DNA from: Pseudomonas sp. B21-040
Lineage (GTDB): Bacteria; Pseudomonadota; Gammaproteobacteria; Pseudomonadales; Pseudomonadaceae
Reading direction: 5' to 3'
NCBI RefSeq assembly: GCF_024748695.1
Contig: NZ_CP087176.1
Span: 2,721,501-2,785,500 of the forward strand
Length of the DNA stretch: 64,000 nt
Under the pieces are notes generated by a model. That model worked only from the letters and a program-made list of their open reading frames with translations, ran no database searches and was not told where the DNA came from. Position numbers and translations under genes: made by a program. This document shows, one piece after another, positions 15,940 to 24,052 of the stretch; the stretch's first letter is position 1, and each line of letters begins with the position of its first letter.

Positions 15940-17316
15940 ATGTCGGTCCCTCTGCGTGCCGTTCAACTCAACGAAGCAAACGCATTCCTTAAGAAATATC
16001 CTGAGGTTTTGTACGTCGACCTTCTGATTGCGGATATGAACGGTGTGGTGCGCGGCAAGCGCATCGAGCGCACCAGTCTTCATAAGGTCTACGAAAAAGG
16101 CATTAACCTGCCGGCGTCCCTGTTTGCTCTGGACATCAACGGTTCTACGGTGGAAAGCACCGGCCTGGGTCTGGACATCGGCGACTCTGACCGAATCTGT
16201 TTCCCCATTCCTGGCACCCTCAGCATCGAGCCTTGGCAGAAGCGCCCGACCGCGCAACTGTTGATGACCATGCATGAACTGGAAGGCGAGCCGTTCTTCG
16301 CCGACCCGCGTGAAGTGTTGGCCAATATCGTGCGCAAGTTCGACGACATGGGCCTGACCATCTGCGCTGCGTTCGAACTCGAGTTCTATCTGATCGACCA
16401 GGACAACGTGAACGGCCGTCCGCAATCGCCGCGCTCACCGGTGTCCGGCAAGCGTCCGGTGTCGACCCAGGTGTACCTGATCGACGACCTCGACGAATAC
16501 GTCGACTGCCTGCAAGACATCCTCGAAGGCGCGAAAGAGCAGGGCATCCCTGCTGACGCCATCGTCAAGGAAAGCGCCCCGGCGCAGTTCGAAGTGAACC
16601 TGCATCACGTCAACGACCCGATCAAAGCCTGCGACTACGCGGTGTTGCTCAAGCGTCTGGTGAAGAACATCGCCTACGACCACGAGATGGACACCACGTT
16701 TATGGCCAAGCCGTATCCGGGTCAGGCAGGCAACGGTCTGCACGTGCACATTTCGATTCTCGACAAAGAAGGCAACAACATCTTTGCCAGCGAGGATCCC
16801 GAGCAGAACGCCGCGCTGCGACACGCGATCGGCGGTGTGCTCGAGACCCTGCCGGCGCAGATGGCGTTCCTCTGCCCGAACGTCAACTCGTACCGTCGTT
16901 TCGGCGCGCAGTTCTACGTGCCGAACTCCCCGAGCTGGGGCATCGACAACCGTACCGTAGCAGTGCGTGTGCCAACCGGTTCGCCGGACTCGGTACGCAT
17001 CGAGCATCGTGTTGCGGGTGCCGACGCCAACCCGTACCTGTTGATGGCCTCGGTTTTGGCGGGTATTCACCACGGCCTGACCAACCAGATCGAACCGGGC
17101 GCACCGGTAGAAGGCAACAGCTACGAGCAAAACGAGCAGAGCCTGCCGAACAACCTGCGCGATGCCCTGCGCGAGCTGGACGACAGCGAAGTCATGGCCA
17201 AATACATCGACCCGCTGTACATCGACGTGTTCGTGGCGTGCAAGGAAAGCGAGCTGGCCGAGTTCGAGAACTCCATCTCCGACCTTGAGTACAACTGGTA
17301 CTTGCACACCGTCTGA
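15940..17316 (+). CDS. puuA: Gamma-glutamylputrescine synthetase (PuuA-type)
   Basis: A 458-residue glutamine-synthetase-fold ligase that joins glutamate to putrescine or other polyamines at the expense of ATP. It carries the GS beta-grasp part (DLLIADMNGVVRGKRI), the ATP/metal motif CAAFELEFYL, the loop KESAPAQFEVNLHH and the substrate region MAKPYPGQAGNGLHVHISI. The ammonia-site residues of true GlnA are not conserved in this class. AGGTG lies 6 bases before the ATG. Genomic context (PuuD, PuuC, PuuB, PotFGHI) makes polyamine ligase activity far more likely than glutamine synthesis. Confidence 0.92.
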   Translation: MSVPLRAVQLNEANAFLKKYPEVLYVDLLIADMNGVVRGKRIERTSLHKVYEKGINLPASLFALDINGSTVESTGLGLDIGDSDRICFPIPGTLSIEPWQKRPTAQLLMTMHELEGEPFFADPREVLANIVRKFDDMGLTICAAFELEFYLIDQDNVNGRPQSPRSPVSGKRPVSTQVYLIDDLDEYVDCLQDILEGAKEQGIPADAIVKESAPAQFEVNLHHVNDPIKACDYAVLLKRLVKNIAYDHEMDTTFMAKPYPGQAGNGLHVHISILDKEGNNIFASEDPEQNAALRHAIGGVLETLPAQMAFLCPNVNSYRRFGAQFYVPNSPSWGIDNRTVAVRVPTGSPDSVRIEHRVAGADANPYLLMASVLAGIHHGLTNQIEPGAPVEGNSYEQNEQSLPNNLRDALRELDDSEVMAKYIDPLYIDVFVACKESELAEFENSISDLEYNWYLHTV

Positions 17317-17378
17317 TGGACTTGAGCGGTGGGTTAATTACCTTCGATTTTAATGGTGATTTCCCGCCGTACCCTCCT

Positions 17379-17470
17379 TGTAGGAGCCGAGCTTGCTCGC
17401 GATAGCGGCGGCACATTCAACATCAATGTCGCCTGATGCGCCGCTATCGCGAGCAAGCTCGGCTCCTACA
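17379..17470. repeat. REPIN between puuA and puuC
   Basis: Two inverted REP units with the arms GAGCCGAGCTTGCTCGCGAT and ATCGCGAGCAAGCTCGGCTC span 92 bp. The right arm ends 23 bases before the puuC ATG, so it may affect puuC mRNA. Confidence 0.88.
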
Positions 17471-17493
17471 CTCCTCTACGTCGAGTCACAACC

Positions 17494-18984
17494 ATGACAA
17501 ACACTCGCAGCGACTGGGAGCAACGCTTCCAGTCCCTAACCATTGAAAGCCGTGCGTTCATCGACGGCCAATACGCCCCGGCACTCAGCGGCGATACCTT
17601 TGAATGCACGAGCCCGGTCGACGGTCGCTTCCTGGCCAACGTCGCCAGCACCGACGAAGCCGACGCCAATGCGGCCGTCGCCGTCGCGCGCCGCACGTTC
17701 GAATCCGGCATCTGGGCCAACCTCGCCCCGGCCGAGCGCAAGCGCATCCTGATTCGTTTCGCCGACCTGATCCTGGCCAACCAGGAAGAACTCGCCCTGC
17801 TCGAAACCCTCGACATGGGCAAGCCGATCAACGACTCGATGAACATCGACATCCCGGCGACCGCCAACGCGATCCGCTGGAGCGCCGAAGCCATCGACAA
17901 GATCTACGACGAAGTCGCCGCCACCCCGCACGATCAACTGGGCCTCATCACCCGTGAACCGGCGGGTGTGGTCGCGGCCATCGTGCCGTGGAATTTCCCG
18001 TTGATCATGGCCAGCTGGAAGTTCGCCCCGGCCCTGGCGGCTGGCAACTCGTTCATCCTCAAGCCTTCGGAAAAGTCTCCGCTGACTGCGATCCGCATCG
18101 CTCAGCTCGCGCTGGACGCCGGCATCCCGAAAGGCGTGTTCAACGTGCTGCCGGGCTTCGGTCACACCGTCGGCAAGGCACTGGCGTTGCACATGGACGT
18201 CGACGTGCTGGCCTTCACTGGCTCGACCGCGATTGCCAAGCAACTGATGATCTACGCCGGGCAAAGCAACATGAAACGCGTGTGGCTCGAAGCCGGGGGC
18301 AAGAGCCCGAACGTGGTGTTCGCCGACGCGCCGGACCTGCGCGCGGCAGCCCAAGCGGCGGCCGGTGCGATTGCCTTCAACCAGGGCGAAGTCTGCACCG
18401 CCGGCTCGCGCTTGCTGGTCGAGCGTTCGATCCGCGAGCAGTTCATTCCGCTGCTGGTGGAAGCCTTGCAAGCCTGGAAACCGGGCCATGCACTGGACCC
18501 TGAAACCACCGTCGGTGCGGTCGTCGATCAGCGTCAATTGGACAACGTCTTGCGTTACATCCAGGTCGGCAAAGACCAGGGCGCGCAACTGATCGCGGGC
18601 GGCAGCCGCACCCTCGAAAGCACCGGCGGCCTGTACGTGGAACCGGCGATTTTCGACGGAGTGACCAACGCCATGACCATCGCCCGTGAAGAAATTTTCG
18701 GCCCGGTGCTGTCGCTGATCACCTTCGACACCGCTGAAGAAGCCCTGGCCATCGCCAACGACAGCATCTTCGGCCTGGCCGCCGGCGTCTGGACCAGCAA
18801 CCTGAGCAAGGCTCACACCTTCGCTCGCGGCTTGCGTGCCGGCAGCGTCTGGGTCAACCAATACGACGGCGGCGACATGACCGCGCCGTTCGGCGGGTAC
18901 AAGCAGTCGGGTAACGGTCGGGACAAATCGCTGCACGCGTTCGACAAGTACACCGAACTCAAAGCGACCTGGATCAAGCTCTAA
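17494..18984 (+). CDS. puuC: Gamma-glutamyl-gamma-aminobutyraldehyde dehydrogenase (PuuC-type)
   Basis: A 496-residue NAD(P)-dependent aldehyde dehydrogenase. The substrate/cofactor signature IVPWNFPLIMASWK is near residues 165-178, the catalytic Glu is in WLEAGGKSPN and the catalytic Cys in FNQGEVCTAGSR near residue 302. EIFGPVLSLITF closes the active site. It oxidises gamma-glutamyl-gamma-aminobutyraldehyde from PuuB to gamma-glutamyl-GABA, the PuuD substrate. The family also accepts other omega-aminoaldehydes, so it could have a wider role. No strong ribosome-binding site is seen before the ATG. Confidence 0.9.
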   Translation: MTNTRSDWEQRFQSLTIESRAFIDGQYAPALSGDTFECTSPVDGRFLANVASTDEADANAAVAVARRTFESGIWANLAPAERKRILIRFADLILANQEELALLETLDMGKPINDSMNIDIPATANAIRWSAEAIDKIYDEVAATPHDQLGLITREPAGVVAAIVPWNFPLIMASWKFAPALAAGNSFILKPSEKSPLTAIRIAQLALDAGIPKGVFNVLPGFGHTVGKALALHMDVDVLAFTGSTAIAKQLMIYAGQSNMKRVWLEAGGKSPNVVFADAPDLRAAAQAAAGAIAFNQGEVCTAGSRLLVERSIREQFIPLLVEALQAWKPGHALDPETTVGAVVDQRQLDNVLRYIQVGKDQGAQLIAGGSRTLESTGGLYVEPAIFDGVTNAMTIAREEIFGPVLSLITFDTAEEALAIANDSIFGLAAGVWTSNLSKAHTFARGLRAGSVWVNQYDGGDMTAPFGGYKQSGNGRDKSLHAFDKYTELKATWIKL

Positions 18985-19041
18985 CACCTATAAAAAAAGC
19001 GACGGTCGCCGGCACGCTGCCGGCGGTCATCGGAGAAACTT

Positions 19042-20340
19042 ATGAAACAAAGCTCTGATAAACAAAATCATGTAAACAGCTACTACGCCGCCACTCGCAA
19101 CTTCAAGGGCGACTTCCCGGTATTGGAAGGTGCGGTGGACTGCGACGTCTGCATCATCGGCGCAGGCTACACCGGTTTGTCCTCGGCGCTGTTCCTCGCC
19201 GAAGCCGGCTACAGCGTCACCGTACTGGAAGCCGCCAAAGTCGGTTTCGGCGCCAGCGGTCGCAACGGCGGTCAACTGGTCAACTCTTATAGCCGCGACG
19301 TCGATGTCATCGAAGAACGCTACGGCGACAAGACGGCTGAAATCCTTGGCAGCATGATTTTCGAAGGCGCCGACATCATCCGTCAGCGCATACAACACTA
19401 CGACATCCAGTGCGACTACCGTCCGGGCGGCATCTTCGCCGCGATGAACAAGAAGCAACTCAATGGCCTGGCCGAGCAGAAGAAGAGCTGGGAGCGCTAC
19501 GGCAACAAGAACCTGAAAATGCTCGACAAGGCCGACATCAAGCGCGAAGTCGGGTCCGACGCCTACGTCGGCGGCCTGCTGGACATGCAGGGCGGCCACA
19601 TTCACCCGCTGAACCTGGCCCTCGGCGAAGCGTCGGCCATCATCGGCCTGGGCGGCAAAATCTACGAACAATCGGCGGCGGTGGAAATCACCTACGGCGA
19701 ACCGATCACCGTGCGCACCGCCAAAGGCGTGGTGAAGGCCAAGTACCTGCTGATCGCCGGTAACGCCTACCTGCCGCAAGGCCTCGACAACCGCGTGACC
19801 AGCAAAAGCATGCCGTGCGGCTCGCAAATCGTCGTCACCGAACCGTTGTCGGAGCAGCAAGCGCGCAGCCTGATCAAAAACAATTACTGCGTCGAAGACT
19901 GCAACTACCTGCTCGACTACTACCGCCTCACCGCCGACAACCGTCTGCTGTACGGTGGCGGCGTGGTCTACGGCGCGCGCGAACCGGATGACATCGAACA
20001 ACTGATCAAGCCGAAAATCCTCAAGACCTTCCCGCAATTGAAGGACGTGAAGATCGACTACCGCTGGACCGGCAACTTCCTGCTGACCATGTCGCGTATG
20101 CCGCAATTCGGCCGCATCGAGAAAAACGCCTACTACATGCAAGGCTACAGCGGCCACGGCGTCACCTGCTCGCACCTGGCCGGCAAACTGATCTCGGAAA
20201 TGATCCGCGGCGACGCCGAACGCTTCGATGCGTTCGCTTCGCTGCCACACATGCCAATGATCGGCGGCCGCACCTTCTCGGCCCCATTGACCGCCCTCGG
20301 TGCCGTGTACTACTCGCTGCGCGACCGTTTCGGCATCTAA
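19042..20340 (+). CDS. puuB: Gamma-glutamylputrescine oxidase (PuuB-type FAD oxidoreductase)
   Basis: A 432-residue DAO-type flavoprotein with the FAD motif VCIIGAGYTGLSSALFLAEA at residues 35-54 and the second signature GFGASGRNGGQLVNSYSRD. It oxidises gamma-glutamylputrescine to the aldehyde, releasing ammonia and H2O2. The end contains YYMQGYSGHGVTCSHLAGKL, which completes the FAD site. CGGAG lies 7 bases before the ATG, and a GCCGGC/GCCGGC hairpin sits in the 57-base gap after puuC. Orthologues in pseudomonads occur in multiple copies (Pau paralogues), so the exact polyamine substrate is uncertain. Confidence 0.88.
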   Translation: MKQSSDKQNHVNSYYAATRNFKGDFPVLEGAVDCDVCIIGAGYTGLSSALFLAEAGYSVTVLEAAKVGFGASGRNGGQLVNSYSRDVDVIEERYGDKTAEILGSMIFEGADIIRQRIQHYDIQCDYRPGGIFAAMNKKQLNGLAEQKKSWERYGNKNLKMLDKADIKREVGSDAYVGGLLDMQGGHIHPLNLALGEASAIIGLGGKIYEQSAAVEITYGEPITVRTAKGVVKAKYLLIAGNAYLPQGLDNRVTSKSMPCGSQIVVTEPLSEQQARSLIKNNYCVEDCNYLLDYYRLTADNRLLYGGGVVYGAREPDDIEQLIKPKILKTFPQLKDVKIDYRWTGNFLLTMSRMPQFGRIEKNAYYMQGYSGHGVTCSHLAGKLISEMIRGDAERFDAFASLPHMPMIGGRTFSAPLTALGAVYYSLRDRFGI

Positions 20341-20355
20341 ACCCGCCGCAATCCC

Positions 20356-20447
20356 TGTAGGAGCCGAGCTTGCTCGCGATGGCGGTGTATCAGCCTCCGT
20401 CGATGTGACTGACACACCGCCATCGCGAGCAAGCTCGGCTCCTACAG
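20356..20447. repeat. REPIN downstream of puuB
   Basis: Inverted REP units with arms GAGCCGAGCTTGCTCGCGAT and ATCGCGAGCAAGCTCGGCTC end to end over 92 bp, starting 15 bases after the puuB stop. Confidence 0.88.
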
Positions 20448-20561
20448 GAGATCTATGGCATACACAAAATTTGTACACGACCAGAACCAAACTGTGAGAG
20501 CGTGCCTGCTCGCGAAGAGGCCATATCAGCCAGCATCGATATCGCCTGACACACCACTACC

Positions 20562-20592
20562 CTGTAGGAGCCGAGCTTGCTCGCGATGAGGC
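20562..20592. repeat. Single REP unit
   Basis: One unpaired copy of the GTAGGAGCCGAGCTTGCTCG unit. A decayed partner (GAGCGTGCCTGCTCGCGAAG near 20499) may lie to its left. Apart from these and the REPIN at 20356, the gap 20341-20844 holds only the AT-rich leader of puuR. Confidence 0.75.
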
Positions 20593-20844
20593 CATCCCCG
20601 TCGCCATCAATGCCAGCTGACACACAGCAACCGCCCCTACAGTTTTCACAGCCAAACCCCCTGATATCAGGTCAAAACAACCTTTTTAACTAACCATTTA
20701 TCGAACCTGCTGAGCAACACGAACAAACGTGATTTAATACCCGCCTTTCAAATTTCCGGGACAGGGAAGCGGTGTTTTTCGCGGCCAAAAGTCGCCCGCC
20801 ATCCACCCCCATTACCCCTTAAGTAATTCACGCATAAGGCTGTC

Positions 20845-21393
20845 ATGGACACGGGCTCAAGACTCAAATTAGTACGCGAAAGCTACAAAATGTCCCAGCG
20901 CGAGCTGGCCCGGCGTAGCGGCGTCACCAATGCCACCATCTCCCTGATCGAACAGAATCGCGTCAGTCCCTCCGTCAGCTCCCTGAAAAAACTGCTCGAG
21001 GGCATCCCCATGTCCTTGGCGGACTTCTTCACCTTCGACCAGCCCCCGCGTGAGCATCAATACGTGTTCCGCGCCAACGAACAGCCGGACCTCGGTCGCC
21101 ATGGCCTGCGATTGCTGCTGATTGGCGCTTCGGTGCCGAGTCGGCAGATGCGCTTGCTGCGCGAGCAATACGCGCCTGGGGCAAGTTCGGGGGAAGAGCC
21201 GATTGTGCACTCGGAAGGGGAAGAGTGTGGGCTCGTAACCCGTGGCACGGTTGAACTGACCGTGGATGGCCAGATCAGCGTGCTCAACGCGGGCGACGGC
21301 TACTACTTCCCGACAACCCTGCCGCACAAGTTTCGCAATATTGGCCAGGATGAAGCGGAAATCATCAGCGCCAACACCCCGGCAAACTTCTAA
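20845..21393 (+). CDS. puuR: XRE-cupin transcriptional regulator of polyamine catabolism (PuuR/PauR-type)
   Basis: A 182-residue regulator. Residues 1-65 are an XRE helix-turn-helix (LKLVRESYKMSQRELARRSG, then TNATISLIEQNRVSPSVSSL). Residues 105-182 are a cupin sensor (GEECGLVTRGTVELTVDGQI, AGDGYYFPTTLPHKFRNIG). PuuR of E. coli and PauR of P. aeruginosa have this architecture, repress polyamine catabolic promoters and respond to polyamines; binding of putrescine is inferred from the family. It follows puuB but is separated from it by 504 bases with REP elements, so it probably has its own promoter. Confidence 0.9.
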   Translation: MDTGSRLKLVRESYKMSQRELARRSGVTNATISLIEQNRVSPSVSSLKKLLEGIPMSLADFFTFDQPPREHQYVFRANEQPDLGRHGLRLLLIGASVPSRQMRLLREQYAPGASSGEEPIVHSEGEECGLVTRGTVELTVDGQISVLNAGDGYYFPTTLPHKFRNIGQDEAEIISANTPANF

Positions 21394-21507
21394 CCTCAAA
21401 ACGGACGCAACCTTGTAGCAGCTGCCGAAGGCTGCGTCCGCATTCAACACCCATGCTGAATGGAAGCAGCTGCTTCAGCGTTTATCTAAAGAAATGGACT
21501 TCACCTC

Positions 21508-21954
21508 ATGACCACACCCCGCATCCGCCCCCTCGCACTCTGCATCTTCCATCACGATGGCAAGATCCTGCTCAGCGAAGCCCACGACCCCATCAAAAAC
21601 CGCCCATTCTTCCGCCCAATCGGCGGTGGAATCGAGTTTGGCGAAACCAGTGCCCAAGCCATTGTCCGCGAAGTTCAGGAAGAACTTGGTTTGGCTATTA
21701 CTGATGTCCGCTTGCTCGGGACGCTTGAAAACATCTTTACCTACGCCGGCAGGCCGGGGCATGAAATTGTTCAGGTTTACGATGCGAAGTTTGTGGATGT
21801 TAGTGCTTATGAGTTGCCGTATTTGGACGGTCAGGAAACCGATGGCGCGACGTTCACTGCGAAGTGGCTGGCGTGGGAGGGCTTTACTGATGACGCGCCG
21901 TTGGTGCCGGATGGGCTCTACGATCTACTTAAAAAGGTCGCATTGCTGAATTGA
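21508..21954 (+). CDS. NUDIX hydrolase
   Basis: A 148-residue NUDIX protein. The complete Nudix box is present: GGGIEFGE, seven residues, then REVQEELGL (residues about 38-60), which binds Mg2+ and cleaves a nucleoside diphosphate linked to another moiety. The substrate cannot be read from the sequence. A degenerate single REP-like unit lies at 21414-21436 upstream. No strong ribosome-binding site precedes the ATG. Confidence 0.88.
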   Translation: MTTPRIRPLALCIFHHDGKILLSEAHDPIKNRPFFRPIGGGIEFGETSAQAIVREVQEELGLAITDVRLLGTLENIFTYAGRPGHEIVQVYDAKFVDVSAYELPYLDGQETDGATFTAKWLAWEGFTDDAPLVPDGLYDLLKKVALLN

Positions 21955-21984
21955 TCTCTGTGGCTGTTTGTTGGCGAGGTGCAT

Positions 21985-22494
21985 ATGTGGTGGGACGTTA
22001 TTGTTATAGTGTTAAAAGTAATATTTGTTATATGGATGGCTTCATATATTTTCCGGCCTTTTCTTCCTTGTTGGTATAACAATTTTGCTGAGATAATCGG
22101 TTATAGATTGCTCGGTGTAATACTTGCTGTTCCTGTTTTTGTCCGAAATGCTTGGGTTGTTTCATCATCCATAATGTATTACTTGGGTATGTTCTCAATT
22201 CTCGGGTTACTTTTCGCGGGTGCATTCCTTTTTGGGTATACGCTGCTGTTAGAGTTAGGCGTGAGCATTCCCGGCCTGTGGCCCTGCTATTCTATTTTAA
22301 GCAGAATTGCGCAGAACAAAACCGCCTGGGCTGGCGCCACTACAGTCATTGCTACAACAGTCGCAATCGGTCATATGCAGAATCTCAGATTAACATCAAC
22401 TAAATTTTATGAAGAAATGAAAAAGTTTGAAAGGGAGGAACGGGAAGCTAGAGAAAAGCAAAGGCAAGAGCGTAAAAGCAAATCTCTTTACTAG
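21985..22494 (+). CDS. Membrane protein of unknown function, low GC
   Basis: A 169-residue protein not recognised. It has three to four hydrophobic helices: VIVIVLKVIFVIWMASYIF (residues 5-23), GYRLLGVILAVPVFV, SIMYYLGMFSILGLLFAGAF and TTVIATTVAIGH. A highly charged, probably coiled-coil tail follows (FEREEREAREKQRQERKSKS). GAGGT 5-6 bases before the ATG at 21985 decides against the GTG at 21979. The gene is clearly AT-richer than its neighbours, with many ATT/TTT/AAA codons, which suggests acquisition by transfer. No partner is evident, except the equally AT-rich gene at 22966. Confidence 0.6.
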   Translation: MWWDVIVIVLKVIFVIWMASYIFRPFLPCWYNNFAEIIGYRLLGVILAVPVFVRNAWVVSSSIMYYLGMFSILGLLFAGAFLFGYTLLLELGVSIPGLWPCYSILSRIAQNKTAWAGATTVIATTVAIGHMQNLRLTSTKFYEEMKKFEREEREAREKQRQERKSKSLY

Positions 22495-22510
22495 TGGAAA
22501 TTATGAAAGA

Positions 22511-22539
22511 TTTATTTAATTAATAGATCTGTCACCTTT
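22511..22539 (+). repeat. Partial copy of the AGATCTGTC palindromic repeat
   Basis: The 18 bases AATAGATCTGTCACCTTT at 22522-22539 recur exactly at 23562-23579; the left arm of the palindrome is eroded. A complete version with CGCC instead of CACC forms the terminator at 23478-23525. Confidence 0.6.
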
Positions 22540-22581
22540 GATTGCGATTGGGGGATTCTGCCATGTATGAAACAGATTATG

Positions 22582-22607
22582 AAAAACCCGCAGTAATGCG
22601 GGTTTTA
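22582..22607. terminator. Intrinsic terminator AAAACCCGCA/TGCGGGTTTT
   Basis: A 10-bp stem with a 4-base loop (GTAA); A-runs and T-runs on both sides allow action in both directions. It is placed as expected after the remnant on the minus strand at 22666-22815. Confidence 0.75.
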
Positions 22608-22665
22608 GTTCCTCTGATTTGCTGCCGGCTCTATCTGGCACTCGGTGAGCCGTACAATCATTGCT

Positions 22666-22815
22666 TCATGGATCACACTGGTTATGCAGGTTGTGATCGC
22701 CGATATACGAGCAGCTACCGACCTTCTTGGCATTGCTGAGTTCACGCTGGTCATGGTCGCTGATGTGGGTGCAACTAATGTCGTCGATCTTCGTCTGGCA
22801 GCTTTTTGCCTGCTG
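22666..22815 (-). pseudogene. Remnant of a small cysteine-rich protein, no start codon
   Basis: On the minus strand one frame reads KSCQTKIDDISCTHISDHDQ, RELSNAKKVGSCSYIGDHNL and HNQCDP before a stop. The balanced composition and four cysteines look like real protein. The frame is closed by TAA just before it and has no ATG, GTG or TTG, so the 5' end with its start (and perhaps an export signal) is lost or shifted. A terminator follows at 22582-22607. The rest of the 22495-22965 gap holds a repeat fragment and AT-rich sequence only. I do not recognise the family. Confidence 0.3.
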
Positions 22816-22965
22816 TTATAGCTAAGGGTAATGGGTTTTTTTGTGGTTATGCTTGAATGATCTTATTACCTGTCATATTTTACAGGTGTGGAGTGTGTTT
22901 TATTTAATTAGTCTGAATGGGCTGAAATGAGAGTGCTCATTTATAAATAAAACAGGATGTCGTTT

Positions 22966-23469
22966 ATGGCCAGTAATAAAACGATTGAAAAAAATGATGT
23001 TCGGCTACTAGGTTCGTCATCGAGTGATGACTGGGAGGCTCAATTTGAAATTGAGTTGTCTGACAGGGATTTTGCTGTAGCTACCAGTAAAGTTAAAGTT
23101 AATGGCCGTTTTACTGCTTCCGGTCAACGATATTTTTATGGGTTTAATCCAGAGGATGCGCCGAATCATTGGGTGTTTCGCTTGGACTTTGGACACGTAA
23201 ATTTTAAACCAAGTGTTGATTATAAGGTTGGTTCGGGAGGTTTTAGCGCGCTTTTGATCCAAGGCGGCAGTGAAATGATAAGTGGAGGTCAGTTTGTCGA
23301 AGGTACAATGCGATTAAAAGAAGTGGATTTCGAAAAAGGCATAGTAAAAGGGGAGTTTATTAATGTAAGAACCGAAGGGGGGCGCCCTGATGGCACAGAA
23401 ATGGACCCTGCATATGCGAGAGCTATTAGTTTCGGAACCAAACTCGAAAGGGTAGGGGCTCAGAGTTAG
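22966..23469 (+). CDS. Hypothetical protein, beta-rich, low GC
   Basis: A 167-residue protein with no signal peptide or membrane helix. It alternates short strands (WEAQFEIELSDRDFAVATSK, VKVNGRFTASGQRYFYGFNP, HWVFRLDFGHVNFK, GKGEF-like turns), suggesting a beta-barrel or beta-sandwich. AGGA lies 8 bases before the ATG at 22966; an ATG at 22957 is too close to that site. The AT-rich codon use matches the gene at 21985 and differs from the surrounding chromosome. Family and role unknown. Confidence 0.6.
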   Translation: MASNKTIEKNDVRLLGSSSSDDWEAQFEIELSDRDFAVATSKVKVNGRFTASGQRYFYGFNPEDAPNHWVFRLDFGHVNFKPSVDYKVGSGGFSALLIQGGSEMISGGQFVEGTMRLKEVDFEKGIVKGEFINVRTEGGRPDGTEMDPAYARAISFGTKLERVGAQS

Positions 23470-23477
23470 AGAAATAT

Positions 23478-23525
23478 AAATGGCGACAGATCTATTTTTA
23501 TAGATAGATCTGTCGCCATTTTTTA
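23478..23525 (+). terminator. Intrinsic terminator formed by a perfect palindromic repeat
   Basis: A 17-bp perfect stem (AAATGGCGACAGATCTA and its complement) followed by TTTT ends the gene at 22966-23469. The core GGYGACAGATCTA belongs to a repeat seen three times within 1.1 kb. Confidence 0.85.
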
Positions 23526-23539
23526 CTATTTTAGTGGAG

Positions 23540-23582
23540 AAGGTGCGAATTATATTTAATAAATAGATCTGTCACCTTTTTT
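23540..23582 (+). repeat. Third copy of the AGATCTGTC repeat
   Basis: AAGGTG at 23540-23545 can pair with CACCTT at 23573-23578, followed by a T-run; the inner left arm no longer matches. The right 18 bases equal 22522-22539. Confidence 0.6.
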
Positions 23583-23594
23583 GTGGAAATGCGG

Positions 23595-23888
23595 TTACTT
23601 ACCTTTGGGCGCATCAAATCCACGCTGCTCAATCACCCGAAACACATCACTCACATCCTGGACCATGATCCGGGCGATGTTGGTGACGGTGTTGATGTCG
23701 TTTTCGGCGTAGTCGGGGAGGCTGGTGCAGGCCATCAGGTTTAGGTATTTGAGGACGGCGTTGAGGCGTTCGCTGAGGCAGTTGTGGAGTTCGCGTAGCG
23801 GGGCGTCGTTGTCGATGAGCAGGACGGGGTAGTCGGTGGCGAATTGGGACATGGGGGTGAAGCGGCGTGGCGGATTGTTCGTAGACAT
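23595..23888 (-). CDS. Small hypothetical protein with long leader
   Basis: A 97-residue protein, mostly helical (RELHNCLSERLNAVLKYLNL, NDINTVTNIARIMVQDVSDV), without signal peptide or known domain. GAAGAG lies 9 bases before the ATG at 23888. About 600 bases of non-coding sequence precede it, with a region able to fold strongly at 23943-24022, so post-transcriptional control is plausible. It reads away from the low-GC islet and has normal Pseudomonas GC content. Confidence 0.6.
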   Translation of the reverse strand: MSTNNPPRRFTPMSQFATDYPVLLIDNDAPLRELHNCLSERLNAVLKYLNLMACTSLPDYAENDINTVTNIARIMVQDVSDVFRVIEQRGFDAPKGK

Positions 23889-23942
23889 AAAGATGAGCTC
23901 TTCAAAGGATTATGTAGCCACCTTTCTGCTGCGAAACAAATA

Positions 23943-24052
23943 GGTGGCAGCTATGTGTGGGTTCGCAGACCGGAGAAGAGACAAAAGCCGGCAGACCCGA
24001 AGGTCTCCCACACACAGCCGCCATAAAACGTAACGGCGGCAAAGTTTGCCAC
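23943..24052 (-). promoter_or_regulatory. Structured 5' leader candidate upstream of the gene at 23595-23888
   Basis: The arms GGTGGCAGCTATGTGTGGG (23943-23961) and CCCACACACAGCCGCC (24007-24022) pair around an inner part that holds the perfect hairpin AGACC-CGAA-GGTCT (23993-24006) and a CCGG/CCGG pairing. A further small hairpin GGCAAA-G-TTTGCC is at 24038-24050. The sequence lies 55 bases upstream of the ATG. The remaining part of the 23889-24497 gap shows a single GTAGCAGC-type unit near 24278-24318 and a decayed REP-like unit near 24380. Confidence 0.45.

Noticed and set aside
19008..19024. GCCGGC/GCCGGC hairpin between puuC and puuB as a terminator
   Set aside because: Only 6 bp, no U-run after it, and the downstream gene starts 17 bases later; it is more likely an mRNA hairpin or chance.
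17536..20490. Open frames of more than 480 codons opposite puuC and puuB
   Set aside because: Antisense shadows caused by the codon bias of the real dehydrogenase and oxidase genes.
10200..20592. Recurrent GAGCTTGCTCGCGA repeats as a CRISPR array
   Set aside because: The units are palindromic REP elements in inverted pairs kilobases apart, not regularly spaced direct repeats, and no cas gene is present.
22957..23469. Start of the low-GC gene at the ATG at 22957
   Set aside because: The AGGA site would be directly adjacent to that ATG; the ATG at 22966 has proper spacing.
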